Assembly (NCBI RefSeq): GCF_900105905.1
Contig: NZ_FNSV01000005.1
Location: forward strand, 6,262,001 to 6,326,000
From: Rhodococcus koreensis
GTDB taxonomy: Bacteria > Actinomycetota > Actinomycetes > Mycobacteriales > Mycobacteriaceae
Length of the DNA stretch: 64,000 nucleotides
Direction: 5' to 3'
Shown: in pieces, positions 51,251 through 59,779 of the stretch
How positions within the stretch are numbered: the first letter of the stretch is position 1
Layout: the number at the start of each line of letters is the position of its first letter
Notes under the pieces: generated by a model
What the model saw: the letters and a program-made list of their open reading frames with translations, nothing else
The model's database searches: none
What the model was told of the DNA's origin: nothing
Program-made: the position numbers and the translations under genes

Positions 51251-52231
51251 TCACCCGTGCGAGAGAACGACCTTCCCGAACCCGCTTCCCTGTTCGAGAT
51301 GCTTGTGTGCGGCGGCCGCTTCGGCGAGGGGGAATGCTGCGCTGATGGGTACGGGCGGGACGGATTCGGTGTCCAGCAGTGTCAGTAGCCCCGCGAAGTC
51401 CCCGGGACTGCCCATCGTGGTCCCGATCAGTTCGTACTGACCGAAGTAGAAAGGCCGGACGTCCAGGGTGGCGAGCTCGCTGCGCGACGCGCCCAGCACG
51501 ACCAGGCGGCCACCCGGCCGCAGTGCGGCGATGGCCTGCTCCCAGGTCCCCACCGAATCCAGGACGAGGTCGAATCCCTGACCGTCCGGGGTGAGTCGGC
51601 GAGCCTCGTCCGGCCATTCGGGGTCGGTGTAGAGCACACCGTTCGCGGCGCCGAGTTCCTGTGCCTGCGCGATCTTGGCCGCCGTGGAGGACGTGACGGT
51701 GACGTTCGCTCCTACTGCGGAAGCCAGCATGACGGCCATGGTCGCGACGCCGCCGCCAGCACCCAGGACGAGCACGTTCTCGCCGGCGCGGAGGCGGCCA
51801 CGCGTGAACAGGGCGCGGTAGGTGGTGAGTCCGACGAGGGGCAGTGCGGCGGCCTGCTCCCAGCTGAGCCCGCGTGGTTTGGGGGCGACGCAGTCTGCGG
51901 GAACGCGCACCAACTCGGCATAGGTGCCTCGCTGGTGATCGCCGAGGATCTCCCACTGTGCGCTCGGCGCGGCGTCGCGATCTCCCCACCACAGCGACGG
52001 GAGGACGAGAACCTCCTCGCCCGTGTCGCTGCGAATGCCTGCGCCGTCGGCGCCGAGTACGTGCGGCAGCGGTGACGAATACCTGCCCTGGCGGACGAGG
52101 ACGTCGTGCCAGTTGAGCGCGGCCGCCTTCAGGCGGACGGTGACCCAACCCGAGCTCGCCACGGGGTCGGAAATCGACTCCACCTTCAAGACATCCGGCT
52201 CCCCGAATTCTCGCAACACGACGGCGTCCAC
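51251..52231 (-). CDS. Quinone-oxidoreductase-like MDR protein
   Basis: 326 residues from the GTG complement at 52229-52231, behind AAAGGAC; a longer frame upstream lacks support. AVVLREFGEPDVLKVE opening, AALNWHDVLVRQGRY, HVLGADGAGI, and the NADPH loop VLVLGAGGGVATMAVMLA are typical of zinc-free MDR enzymes (QOR/enoyl reductase group). No structural-zinc cysteine cluster is present. It reduces quinones or activated double bonds. It is 54 bp upstream of the MarR gene and on the same strand. Confidence 0.87.
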   Translation of the reverse strand: MDAVVLREFGEPDVLKVESISDPVASSGWVTVRLKAAALNWHDVLVRQGRYSSPLPHVLGADGAGIRSDTGEEVLVLPSLWWGDRDAAPSAQWEILGDHQRGTYAELVRVPADCVAPKPRGLSWEQAAALPLVGLTTYRALFTRGRLRAGENVLVLGAGGGVATMAVMLASAVGANVTVTSSTAAKIAQAQELGAANGVLYTDPEWPDEARRLTPDGQGFDLVLDSVGTWEQAIAALRPGGRLVVLGASRSELATLDVRPFYFGQYELIGTTMGSPGDFAGLLTLLDTESVPPVPISAAFPLAEAAAAHKHLEQGSGFGKVVLSHG

Positions 52232-52267
52232 AAAAAGTCCTTTCGGTCGTACCATTCGCACGGTAGC

Positions 52268-52652
52268 ATGTTTTTCGTGCGCATTCGGCGGTGGTTGCGC
52301 CTTCTGGTCGCGGCGGTGACGGGACGGAGTGTGCCGATCCCGGTCGATTCCTGGCAGCTGCTGTACAAGTCGCTCGACCGCATCAGAGTCGTTGATGATC
52401 GCGTATCTGCTATCCCGTGGTTGGGCGGTCGTCACCGCCGACTACGAAGGACCGGAATCCGAATTCCTCGCCGGACCACAGGCCGGCTACGCGGTTCTCG
52501 ACGGCATCCGCGCTGCCCTCCAGTTCGGGCCGAGTGGACCGAGCCCGCATGTGCCGAGTCACAACACCACCTTGGTCTCCGGCGCGCCGGGTGCGATCGA
52601 CTTCCTTGCAGCACGTTTCGCCGGCCGGGCTGCCGTCGACGATTGCGTGTGA
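52268..52652 (+). pseudogene. Remnant of a secretory lipase gene
   Basis: Pieces of a LIP-type (secretory triacylglycerol lipase) protein occur in different frames. From 52268 frame 2 reads MFFVRIRRWLRLLVAAVTG, signal-like, then VPIPVDSWQLLYKSLDR. Frame 3 then reads LLSRGWAVVTADYEGPESEF and LAGPQAGYAVLDGIRAALQFGP, followed by PGAIDFLAARFAGRAAVDDC, which in the family comes near the C terminus. The middle, including the GYSGG catalytic serine region, is missing. At least one frameshift and one large deletion are required, so the gene is dead. Confidence 0.72.
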
Positions 52653-52664
52653 CATCTGCGAATC

Positions 52665-54074
52665 TCAGAGCGGGTAGTGCGTCAGCACCCCCATCGGATC
52701 GTGCCTTTGCCGCAGTTCGCGCAGTCGCCGCAGGTTTCCGCCGTAGGCAGCGTCGATCTCGGCGCCCGTCTCGGGGAATCCGGGCCGGACTTCGACGCTG
52801 TAGACGCCGGTGGTGTGGGGTGCGAGCGCGTCGAGGGTGCCGCCCGCCCAGGACAGGCAGGCGGCGCCGTCGTAGGGGTCGGACCAGATGGCGTTGAGCG
52901 GGATGTTCCATTCGCCGCCGCGACCCCAGAAGGCGGTGTCGCCGTTACTCACATCGGCGAGTGCACCGCCGGTGTGCTGGAAGTCGATACGACATTCCCG
53001 CGTCGGCGCCCCGCGGATCTGGGTGGCCAGGGCTTCTGCGAGGTGGGAGTCGAGGGTCGGTCCGGTGAAGACGGCCTTCCCGAAGAACGACCCCCTGTGG
53101 TCACCCGGTTGGGGCAGCCGGATCGGTTCCGGTTCTTCGCCGTCGGCTCCGGGTGGCGCGAATTCGGGTAGCCCGTCGAGGTAGTTGCCCGAGGTCTCGG
53201 ACCGGTACAGCACGCTGCCCGACACGGCGGCGACCGAGGTGGCGGCGGCCCGGGCGCGGTCGATGTCGGATGCATCGTCGCTCGCGCACGCGGTGTACAC
53301 GAACAGGACGGGTTCGTCGGCGGACAGCGCGCTGTAACCGAGCACCGCGCCCATCGTCGTGTCACGCGGAAGCGTCGGGGCGACACGGAAATAGGTGGCG
53401 AGCGCTTCGAGTCCGAGCACCATTCGATCGACCCACACCGGGCCCTGCGGATGGGTGCGCAGCACCGCCGACGTGACGACCCCGAAGCACGGTGCGCAAC
53501 CCCGGACCGCCCACCACAGATCGGCCTCGTCGCCGGTGCTGGCATCGGACAGGTGGACGACTTCGCCGGAGGGCAGCACGAGTTCGACCTCGAGCAGTTG
53601 ATCGACGGTCAGCCCGAGACTGCGGGTGAGGTAGCCGACGCCGCCGCGGGTGACGAGTCCGAAGCCGGCATGCCCCACGATCCCGACCGGCACCACCCGG
53701 CCGGTGGGGGCGAGTGCGTCCAGCATGGTTCCCACGGTGGCGCCGCCGGCGACGACCACTCGGTCGTCCTCGGGCCGCGCCGTGTTCATCTGGGCAGACA
53801 AGTCGAGCATGACGGCGTCGTCGGCGACACAGTTCGAACTCAGCCCGCCGCCGCGGACGGTGACGGTGCCGCCCGTCCGATGCGCAACCCGCATGACAGT
53901 GGAGACGTCCTCCACGGACTCCGGTTCGACGATGCAGGACGGTCGGCGTCTCGCGGCGTCGGGAAAGAACACTCTGCCCAGTGCCGCGCGGTAGTCGTCG
54001 GTGTCCGGGAGATGAACCCGGTGCGGGAGCACCGCCTTCAGCTGCGCGACACATTCCGCGGATGGTGAACTCAC
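52665..54074 (-). CDS. FAD-linked oxidoreductase, BBE-like
   Basis: 469 residues. PCMH-type FAD-binding domain (about 35-205): PSCIVEPESVEDVSTVMR, VTVRGGGLSSNC, DRVVVAGGATVGTML and RGGVGYLTRSLGLTVDQLLEV; the C terminus YGGNLRRLRELRQRHDPM is the berberine-bridge tail. The usual covalent-FAD His of the RxGGHS motif is replaced (GGGLSS) and no CxxVG cysteine is seen, so FAD is probably not covalently bound. It likely oxidises an alcohol, sugar or phenol with O2 or another acceptor. The substrate is unknown. It ends 9 bp downstream of the L,D-transpeptidase on the same strand. Confidence 0.85.
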   Translation of the reverse strand: MSSPSAECVAQLKAVLPHRVHLPDTDDYRAALGRVFFPDAARRRPSCIVEPESVEDVSTVMRVAHRTGGTVTVRGGGLSSNCVADDAVMLDLSAQMNTARPEDDRVVVAGGATVGTMLDALAPTGRVVPVGIVGHAGFGLVTRGGVGYLTRSLGLTVDQLLEVELVLPSGEVVHLSDASTGDEADLWWAVRGCAPCFGVVTSAVLRTHPQGPVWVDRMVLGLEALATYFRVAPTLPRDTTMGAVLGYSALSADEPVLFVYTACASDDASDIDRARAAATSVAAVSGSVLYRSETSGNYLDGLPEFAPPGADGEEPEPIRLPQPGDHRGSFFGKAVFTGPTLDSHLAEALATQIRGAPTRECRIDFQHTGGALADVSNGDTAFWGRGGEWNIPLNAIWSDPYDGAACLSWAGGTLDALAPHTTGVYSVEVRPGFPETGAEIDAAYGGNLRRLRELRQRHDPMGVLTHYPL

Positions 54075-54083
54075 GAGCGCCTC

Positions 54084-55274
54084 CTATCCGGTTGCGTTAC
54101 CTGCCTGCCACTCGGCCCACGGAACTTCCCAATCCCCGTACGTGTCCCACACGGGCAGGATCGGTCCGCCCGAGTTGGTGATCTCGACGACGTCGCCGAT
54201 ACCGAAGTGGTCGAACATCCACTGGGCGTTGGCGGGAGCCAGGTTCACGCAGCCGTGGGAGACGTTGCTGTTGCCCTGATCGCCCACCGACCACGGCGCC
54301 GAGTGGACGAACTCGCCGTCGTTCGAGATGCGGAGGTTCAGGTCGACCTTCTCGCGGTAGTAGTCGGGGTCGCCGGCACAGACGCCGTACGTGCAGGAGT
54401 CCATGATGATGCTCTGCTGCCTGTCGGAGACCACGTGCGGGCCCTCGTGCGAGGGGTGGTCGGGGGAGCCGAGGCTCATCGGCATCGATGTTTCCTGAAC
54501 ACCGTTGTGGAACACGGTGAGCACCTCGCTGGCACCGTCCGCCTTGGCGACCCACGAGTCGTGCACGGTGTAGTCGGCGGCATTGTTCTCGGCACCGAAG
54601 ACGCCGTCGCCCAGGTCGACGCCGAACACGTCCGCCTCGATGTGGATCTTGGTTCCCGGCGCCCAATAGTTCGCGGCGCGATAGTGCGCGTTCTGGTCGT
54701 CGGTCCAGTACCAGGCCCCGGGCTGCGGCGGTGTTGTCGTCACGTGCAGTCGCTCCTGCACCGCGGCCTTGTTGGCGACCGGAGCGGTGAACTGGAACAC
54801 CATGGGCTGGCCGACTCCGATGCCCGTGTCCGCGACGACCTCGGGTGCCGGGACGACGTTCGCGTACGCGGTGGAATCGGGGGTCATCGTCGTCACCGTG
54901 AACGTCTGCTCGACGGGGGCGCCGTCGGGGTTCGCCGCGTCGGCGACGACCGTGTACGTGGACCCGTATCCGAGGGGCGCGGTGCTCGTCCAACTCGTGC
55001 CGTCGGGGGCGAGGGCGCCGGAGACCGGTGCGCCGGCGTCGGCGGGATTCGTGACCGTCACGGTGGTCAGCCGGCCGCCCGTGGCGGTGACCACGATCGG
55101 GGTGGTCGGGTTGATCGGCGCGCCGGCGGCCGCGGGAACGGCAATCGAGGCGGGCGCGGCCTGGGTGGTGGTCGGGGGTTCCGAGGTGCCGGTGTCTCCG
55201 ATGGTGCATGCCGTGGCCAGGAACGTCAGGGCCACCACTGCAACGATGCCGGCTGTCCGTGTGCGGAGAGTCAC
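54084..55274 (-). CDS. Lipoprotein L,D-transpeptidase (LdtMt2 type)
   Basis: 396 residues from the GTG complement at 55272-55274 (GTG at 55280 is the alternative). The signal peptide ends in a lipobox with Cys23 (LATAC). Two Ig-like domains (about 60-260) precede a YkuD catalytic domain with His in SHEGPHVV and the catalytic Cys in NVSHGCVNLAP. It forms 3-3 cross-links in peptidoglycan, common in mycolic-acid bacteria. Length and order match the class of mycobacterial LdtB (Ldt2). It is a housekeeping wall gene, not part of the catabolic region. Confidence 0.93.
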   Translation of the reverse strand: MTLRTRTAGIVAVVALTFLATACTIGDTGTSEPPTTTQAAPASIAVPAAAGAPINPTTPIVVTATGGRLTTVTVTNPADAGAPVSGALAPDGTSWTSTAPLGYGSTYTVVADAANPDGAPVEQTFTVTTMTPDSTAYANVVPAPEVVADTGIGVGQPMVFQFTAPVANKAAVQERLHVTTTPPQPGAWYWTDDQNAHYRAANYWAPGTKIHIEADVFGVDLGDGVFGAENNAADYTVHDSWVAKADGASEVLTVFHNGVQETSMPMSLGSPDHPSHEGPHVVSDRQQSIIMDSCTYGVCAGDPDYYREKVDLNLRISNDGEFVHSAPWSVGDQGNSNVSHGCVNLAPANAQWMFDHFGIGDVVEITNSGGPILPVWDTYGDWEVPWAEWQAGNATG

Positions 55275-55463
55275 GACCACCTTCTTTCGGATCTCGATCA
55301 GCGTTTCGCCGTCCTCATACTGCCAGCGATCGCCTCGGAGTTTCCTGTCAGACACCCGCCGACCCTGCCCGACCTGGGTGAATCCGTCCACTCACGACGA
55401 TTTAGACAGCTGTGCTGGCAATATTTCTGACTGTATGCGCACGTAGCTGGCGCAACATGACGA

Positions 55464-55492
55464 TTGACCTTGAGAAATAAAACAGCTAGACT
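55464..55492 (+). promoter_or_regulatory. Promoter of the MarR-MFS operon
   Basis: TTGACC (55464-55469), 17-bp spacer, TAGACT (55487-55492). Only five bases separate the -10 box from the ATG at 55498, so the transcript should start at or within a base or two of that ATG: a leaderless mRNA. If the ATG at 55531 is used instead, the leader is about 33 nt with GAGAGGCG as ribosome site. Confidence 0.68.
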
Positions 55493-55497
55493 GGCTA

Positions 55498-55986
55498 ATG
55501 AAATTGCTCCGGCGAACGAGAGGCGAATACATGGACGAGAAGGCTGATCGACTCCGTGAGGATGTCGTCATGTTCACCCGGCGCATCCGGACCCAGCGGT
55601 CCGGGCACCTGCTCACGCCCTCGCAGCTGCAGGCCCTCGCGCATCTCGACCGGGAAGGTCCGATGAGCGCCCGTGCCCTCGCCGATCTCGAGCAGGTGGC
55701 GCCGCAGTCCATCGCGCGGACCGTCTCGATCCTCGAGGACTCCGGCATGGTATCCCGCACGGTGGACCCCCAGGACGCGCGGGCGAGCATCGTCGCGATC
55801 ACCGCGCTGGGATTGCAGACCCTCACCGCCGACCGGTCGCGGCGGAGCGAATGGCTCTCGGCCGCGCTCGCCACCGAATGCACCGAGGCTGAACGCGACC
55901 TCCTCTACATCGCCGGACGGCTACTCCGCCGACTCGCAGCAACCCCCGAGTCGGCGCCGCAGCGGGAGTCACTGATGAACTCGTGA
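55498..55986 (+). CDS. MarR-family regulator
   Basis: 162 residues if the leaderless ATG at 55498 is used, 151 from the ATG at 55531, which has GAGAGGCG before it. Winged helix-turn-helix MarR core: TPSQLQALAHLDREGPMS, LADLEQVAPQSIARTVSILEDSGMV and the wing RTVDPQDARASIV. It overlaps the MFS efflux gene as GTGA (55983-55986), so the pair is a drug- or phenol-responsive regulator with its pump. Confidence 0.88.
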   Translation: MKLLRRTRGEYMDEKADRLREDVVMFTRRIRTQRSGHLLTPSQLQALAHLDREGPMSARALADLEQVAPQSIARTVSILEDSGMVSRTVDPQDARASIVAITALGLQTLTADRSRRSEWLSAALATECTEAERDLLYIAGRLLRRLAATPESAPQRESLMNS

Positions 55987-57395
55987 GCGCGACCGTCGCC
56001 GACACCGCTGTCGCGCAGAAGTCGCCGTCCGTACCGTTCCGGGTCAGCGGATCCGTCGCCACCGGGAGCATTCTCCAACCCCTGAACTCGTCGATGATCG
56101 CGGTGGCGATCGTCGGCATCGCCGCCCAGTTCGGCTCCTCGTCCGGCATCACCTGGGTGATCTCCGCGCTCTACATCGCCACCGCCGTCACCGCGCCGAT
56201 GGCGGGGAAGCTCGGCGCCCTCCTCGGCGCCCGGAAGGTGTACCTCGGGGGCCTCGCACTGGTGGCGCTGGGCTCCGTGGCCGGTCTGCTCGCACCCACG
56301 GTCGGCTGGCTGATCTTCTCCCGCATCCTCGTCGGAATCGGAACCGCCACCCAGTATCCCAACGCGATGACGATGATTCGCGGGTACGCGGAACGGCACG
56401 GTGCGCAACCGCGCACCGCGATCACGACCCTCGCGATCTGCAGCCAGGGCGTCGTGGCACTCGGCCCGACGCTCGGCGGACTGCTGGTGGGTGCGTTCGG
56501 CTGGCAGTCGATCATGTGGATCAACCTCCCGATCGTCGCGTTCAGCGCGATCGCGGTCACGAAGTTCGCGAACGTCGGCTTCGTCGGCGGCATGTCGGTC
56601 AGTCGACGCCAGCTGTTGCACGCACTCGACGTCGTGGGAGTCCTGCTGTTCCTCGCGCTCGTCTCGTCCACGATGCTGTTCCTGTTGTCGGTCACCACCG
56701 ACCCGGTGTGGTGGCTGATCCCCGTGTGGGCGCTGGTGCTGGCGCTGTTCGTCCAGTGGGAACGTCGGGCGGACGAACCGTTCATCGACGTTCGGGCACT
56801 GGCCCGGAACCGGGCGCTCAGCGCAACACTCGCGCGGACCCTCCTCACCTACACCGCCTTCTACTGCGTCTTCTTCGGAATCCCGCAGTGGTTGCAGTAC
56901 TCCCGGGGAATGGGCGCCACCGAGGCGGGGCTGACGATGCTTCCCGTCGCCGTCGTCGGTATCGGCTCCACGCTGCTCGCGTCCCGGACGTACCGGCGGC
57001 ACGGGGTGCGCCGAACGCTCACCGTCGGGACGTGCGCGCTGCTGGTGGGCGGGGTGCTCCTGGCCTCGGTGGAGAGCAGCACCGCCCCGATCGTCGTGCT
57101 GCTCATGGTGGCGGCGGTGCTGGGAATCCCCAACGGATTCAACAACATCGGCAACCAGAATCTGATCAGCTCGGTCACGTCCGTCGAGGAAGTGGGCACG
57201 GCCATCGGGATGTACCGCACCGTGCAGTACATCGGGGCGAACCTGTCGGCCGTCGTGCTGCAGACCACCGCCGGTCACGTCATCGGCGACGACGGACTGC
57301 ACCGCACGGGATGGTTCATCGCGATCGCGGGTGTTCTCCTCCTCGCCGGGGTCCTGATGTCGCGGAACATGGGCGACCGCCGGTCCGCTGCGTAG
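55983..57395 (+). CDS. MFS efflux transporter, DHA2/EmrB-like
   Basis: 470 residues from the GTG at 55983, which overlaps the MarR stop. About 14 hydrophobic helices. Helix 1 has the LQPLNSSMIAVAI pattern of the EmrB/QacA group, followed by motif A as GKLGALLGARKVYLGG and a GPTLGGLLVGAFGWQSIMWIN segment (motif C region). It probably exports a drug or aromatic compound using the proton gradient. Translational coupling to MarR indicates substrate-induced expression. Confidence 0.9.
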   Translation: MSATVADTAVAQKSPSVPFRVSGSVATGSILQPLNSSMIAVAIVGIAAQFGSSSGITWVISALYIATAVTAPMAGKLGALLGARKVYLGGLALVALGSVAGLLAPTVGWLIFSRILVGIGTATQYPNAMTMIRGYAERHGAQPRTAITTLAICSQGVVALGPTLGGLLVGAFGWQSIMWINLPIVAFSAIAVTKFANVGFVGGMSVSRRQLLHALDVVGVLLFLALVSSTMLFLLSVTTDPVWWLIPVWALVLALFVQWERRADEPFIDVRALARNRALSATLARTLLTYTAFYCVFFGIPQWLQYSRGMGATEAGLTMLPVAVVGIGSTLLASRTYRRHGVRRTLTVGTCALLVGGVLLASVESSTAPIVVLLMVAAVLGIPNGFNNIGNQNLISSVTSVEEVGTAIGMYRTVQYIGANLSAVVLQTTAGHVIGDDGLHRTGWFIAIAGVLLLAGVLMSRNMGDRRSAA

Positions 57396-57403
57396 GGGGC
57401 ACG

Positions 57404-57982
57404 TCAGGAGGGAGCCGTTCCTCCGACCGCCCGCCAGACCAGCGCCGCGGTCCGGGCCGCCCAGTCCGCGGGGGGCGGATCGCCGGCCAGGGCGCGGCCG
57501 TACCAACTGCCCGTGGTCATCGTGACGGCGACCTCGAGATCGGCGTCGGCGTCGATCATCTTCAGCTCCGCGGCACGATCCAGGATGGCGCGGACACGGC
57601 GCCGGCGCGGTGCCACCACCCGGGCACGGTACTGCGCGCGGACGTCGCCGTCCGTCGTGTCCTGCAGCATCGTCCCGACCAGCGACAGCCGGCCGGTGCA
57701 CGACACCCCGCGCTGGAAGTCGGCCAGTTCGCGAACCAGATCACCGAACGGGTCCGCCGACGACCGGCCGGTCTCCTCGTCGGCCAACTGCGCCACGACG
57801 GCCGCGGCCAACTCCGCCTTCGTCGCCCACCGGCGGTACAGCGCCTGGCGGGTGGTGCCCGCCTCCGCCGCGATCGCGGCGAGCGACATCGCGTCGTATC
57901 CGGCCCGGGACAGTTGCCGGCCCGCAACTCTCAGGACCCGGGTGTCGATGTCGGTGTCGCGACTGCGCCCGGCCACACTCAT
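57404..57982 (-). CDS. TetR-family regulator
   Basis: 192 residues from the ATG complement at 57980-57982, behind AGAGG. Helix-turn-helix near 20-65: YDAMSLAAIAAEAGTTRQALYRRWATKAEL. The C-terminal ligand domain has no recognisable signature beyond the TetR_C pattern. It is divergent from the truncated hemoglobin gene (70-bp gap 57983-58052, with CAAT-N10-ATTG as a possible site) and convergent with the MFS gene. It may regulate the globin or the pump. Confidence 0.88.
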   Translation of the reverse strand: MSVAGRSRDTDIDTRVLRVAGRQLSRAGYDAMSLAAIAAEAGTTRQALYRRWATKAELAAAVVAQLADEETGRSSADPFGDLVRELADFQRGVSCTGRLSLVGTMLQDTTDGDVRAQYRARVVAPRRRRVRAILDRAAELKMIDADADLEVAVTMTTGSWYGRALAGDPPPADWAARTAALVWRAVGGTAPS

Positions 57983-58052
57983 GCTCGAACCTCTTTTCAA
58001 TCCAATGCTGATGTGTATTGTAATGGAGAGACGACGGAAATCGGGAGCTCGC

Positions 58053-58523
58053 ATGAGTGATCAGGACACCCCGTCCCTGTACGAATGGGCGGGCGGTGAG
58101 CAGTCGTTCCGGCGGCTGATCGACGCCTTCTACGACCGGGTGGAGCGCGACGAACTGCTGTCGCCGATGTTCCCCGGCGGCGTGCACGAGGAGCATCGCC
58201 GCAACGTCACTCTGTGGTGGTGCGAGGTGTTCGGCGGCCCGCCGGGATACACCGAACACCTCGGCGGCTACGAACGCATGCTGCGGCACCACATCGGTCT
58301 CGCCATCAGCCCGCAACAGCGGCACCGCTTCGCCGCGACCATGAGTCTCGCCGCCGACGACGCGGCCCTGCCGTCCGACCCCGAATTCCGCTCCGCCTTC
58401 ATGGCATACGTCGAGTGGGGGACCCGGCTCGCCCTGCAGAATTCGAGTCCGGGAGCCGAGGTGGTCGAGCACGCACCCGTCCCGCACTGGGGTTGGGGCG
58501 TCGCCCCGCCCTACCGCGGCTGA
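58053..58523 (+). CDS. Truncated hemoglobin, group II-like
   Basis: 156 residues from the ATG at 58053 behind GGGAG. The truncated-globin outline is seen: SLYEWAGGEQSFRRLIDAFYDRV, the WWCEVFGGPPGYTEHLGG region, the proximal haem histidine in RMLRHHIGLAIS, and the group II Trp in YVEWGTRLAL, with an extra C-terminal tail (HWGWGVAPPY). Such proteins bind O2 and can oxidise NO to nitrate. Its last 13 bases overlap the 3' end of the nitric oxide synthase gene on the other strand, a striking pairing of NO producer and probable NO scavenger. Confidence 0.88.
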   Translation: MSDQDTPSLYEWAGGEQSFRRLIDAFYDRVERDELLSPMFPGGVHEEHRRNVTLWWCEVFGGPPGYTEHLGGYERMLRHHIGLAISPQQRHRFAATMSLAADDAALPSDPEFRSAFMAYVEWGTRLALQNSSPGAEVVEHAPVPHWGWGVAPPYRG

Positions 58524-59659
58524 CCGGAGATCGGGCAACCCGAGCTGGCGGCCGGGAGAAAGTTGGGGCGGAGGTCCATGTCGGGTGCGTCGTAGAGCCG
58601 GTGGAACGTCGGGGTCAGCGCCGCCGACATCGGTGGGTTGATCCACGACCAGTCGGTGGGGCACTTCCGGCCCAGCGATTCCTCGCGTTCGACATGGCTG
58701 ATGAACTGCTTGGCGACGGTGTGATGATCGACCATGTGCACCCCGGACTGCCGGTAACTGTGGATCACGGCGCGGTTCAGTTCGACCAGTGCCCGGTCGC
58801 GCCAGAGCGTCCGCTCCGAGGACGTGTCCAGGCACAGCTTTTCGGCGATGGCGGGCAGCATGTCGTACCGGTCCCGGTCGCTGAAGTTGCGGGCCCCGAC
58901 CTCCGTGCTCACGTACCACCCACTGAACGGCGCCAGCGGATACGTCAGCCCGCCGACGGAGAAGCTCATGTTCGACACGGCGGGCACGGCATGCCATTTG
59001 AGACCGAAATCGGCGAACCAGGCGTAGTCGGGGTGCTCGATCTCGACCTCGAGCACCAGCTCGGATGGAATCTCGTACCAGCGCAGCGTCTCGTCGGGGG
59101 TGCTCACCAGCAGCGGCAGCACGTCGAACGGCGTGCCTGCGCCCCGCCACCCCATCTTCGTCACCGCCTCGGTGATTCCGACCTGGGCGGGGTCCCCGGT
59201 CACCGTCCCGTCCGCGTGGCGGTAGCCGGCGTACCGGATCAGTTGCGGGCTGACGATCTTGTACTCGCGTCCGTCCGCCAGCGGTAGGGGACCGACCGTG
59301 ATGACCGAGCGCAGCGCGCCGCCGTTCGTCGCGACCCGCAGGTGCTCCCAGCACGCCTCCGCAATCTCGTCCGCGGTGGTGGCGTGGCGGGCATCGATCA
59401 GCTTCAGCGTGCGCCAGTGCTTGCGACCGACGCAGCGGGCGTGATTGCGCCACGCCAGCTGCGAGCCGACTTCCAGTTCCTCCACGGTGTGCTCGTAGCG
59501 GCCCGCCTCGGCCAGCGACTCCAGTGCGTCCGCGAGGCGGGCGGTGGGCAGGTGGGCCAGCTCGGGCTCGCTGAAGAACTCTGCGCACTCCCGCATCTGC
59601 GCTGCGGACCGCGACGTGACATCCAGCGAGTACGACATAGTCCCTGTGCTGCTCACCAT
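58511..59659 (-). CDS. nos: Bacterial nitric oxide synthase (oxygenase domain)
   Basis: 382 residues from the ATG complement at 59657-59659 behind GGAGG; the longer frame upstream is not coding-like. The haem-thiolate motif is WRNHARCVGR with Cys76. Substrate and pterin regions are also seen: LPLLVSTPDETLRWYEIP, MSFSVGGLTYPLAPFSGWY, STEVGARNFSD, CPTDWSWINPP and a C-terminal FHRLYD. It turns arginine into NO and citrulline using an outside reductase; like other bacterial enzymes it has no fused reductase. It is divergent from the luciferase-family gene and overlaps the globin gene tail to tail. Confidence 0.94.
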   Translation of the reverse strand: MVSSTGTMSYSLDVTSRSAAQMRECAEFFSEPELAHLPTARLADALESLAEAGRYEHTVEELEVGSQLAWRNHARCVGRKHWRTLKLIDARHATTADEIAEACWEHLRVATNGGALRSVITVGPLPLADGREYKIVSPQLIRYAGYRHADGTVTGDPAQVGITEAVTKMGWRGAGTPFDVLPLLVSTPDETLRWYEIPSELVLEVEIEHPDYAWFADFGLKWHAVPAVSNMSFSVGGLTYPLAPFSGWYVSTEVGARNFSDRDRYDMLPAIAEKLCLDTSSERTLWRDRALVELNRAVIHSYRQSGVHMVDHHTVAKQFISHVEREESLGRKCPTDWSWINPPMSAALTPTFHRLYDAPDMDLRPNFLPAASSGCPISGQPR

Positions 59660-59779
59660 TGACCTCCCGGCGATCGTGGATCCTGCGGCGGTCAGTATGT
59701 CAGCGAAGCGGGCACACTCGTCCACCGAGTGCGGACGGGGTGAGGAAATACCGCCGGCAGGACGGCGGTTCCCCCGGAG

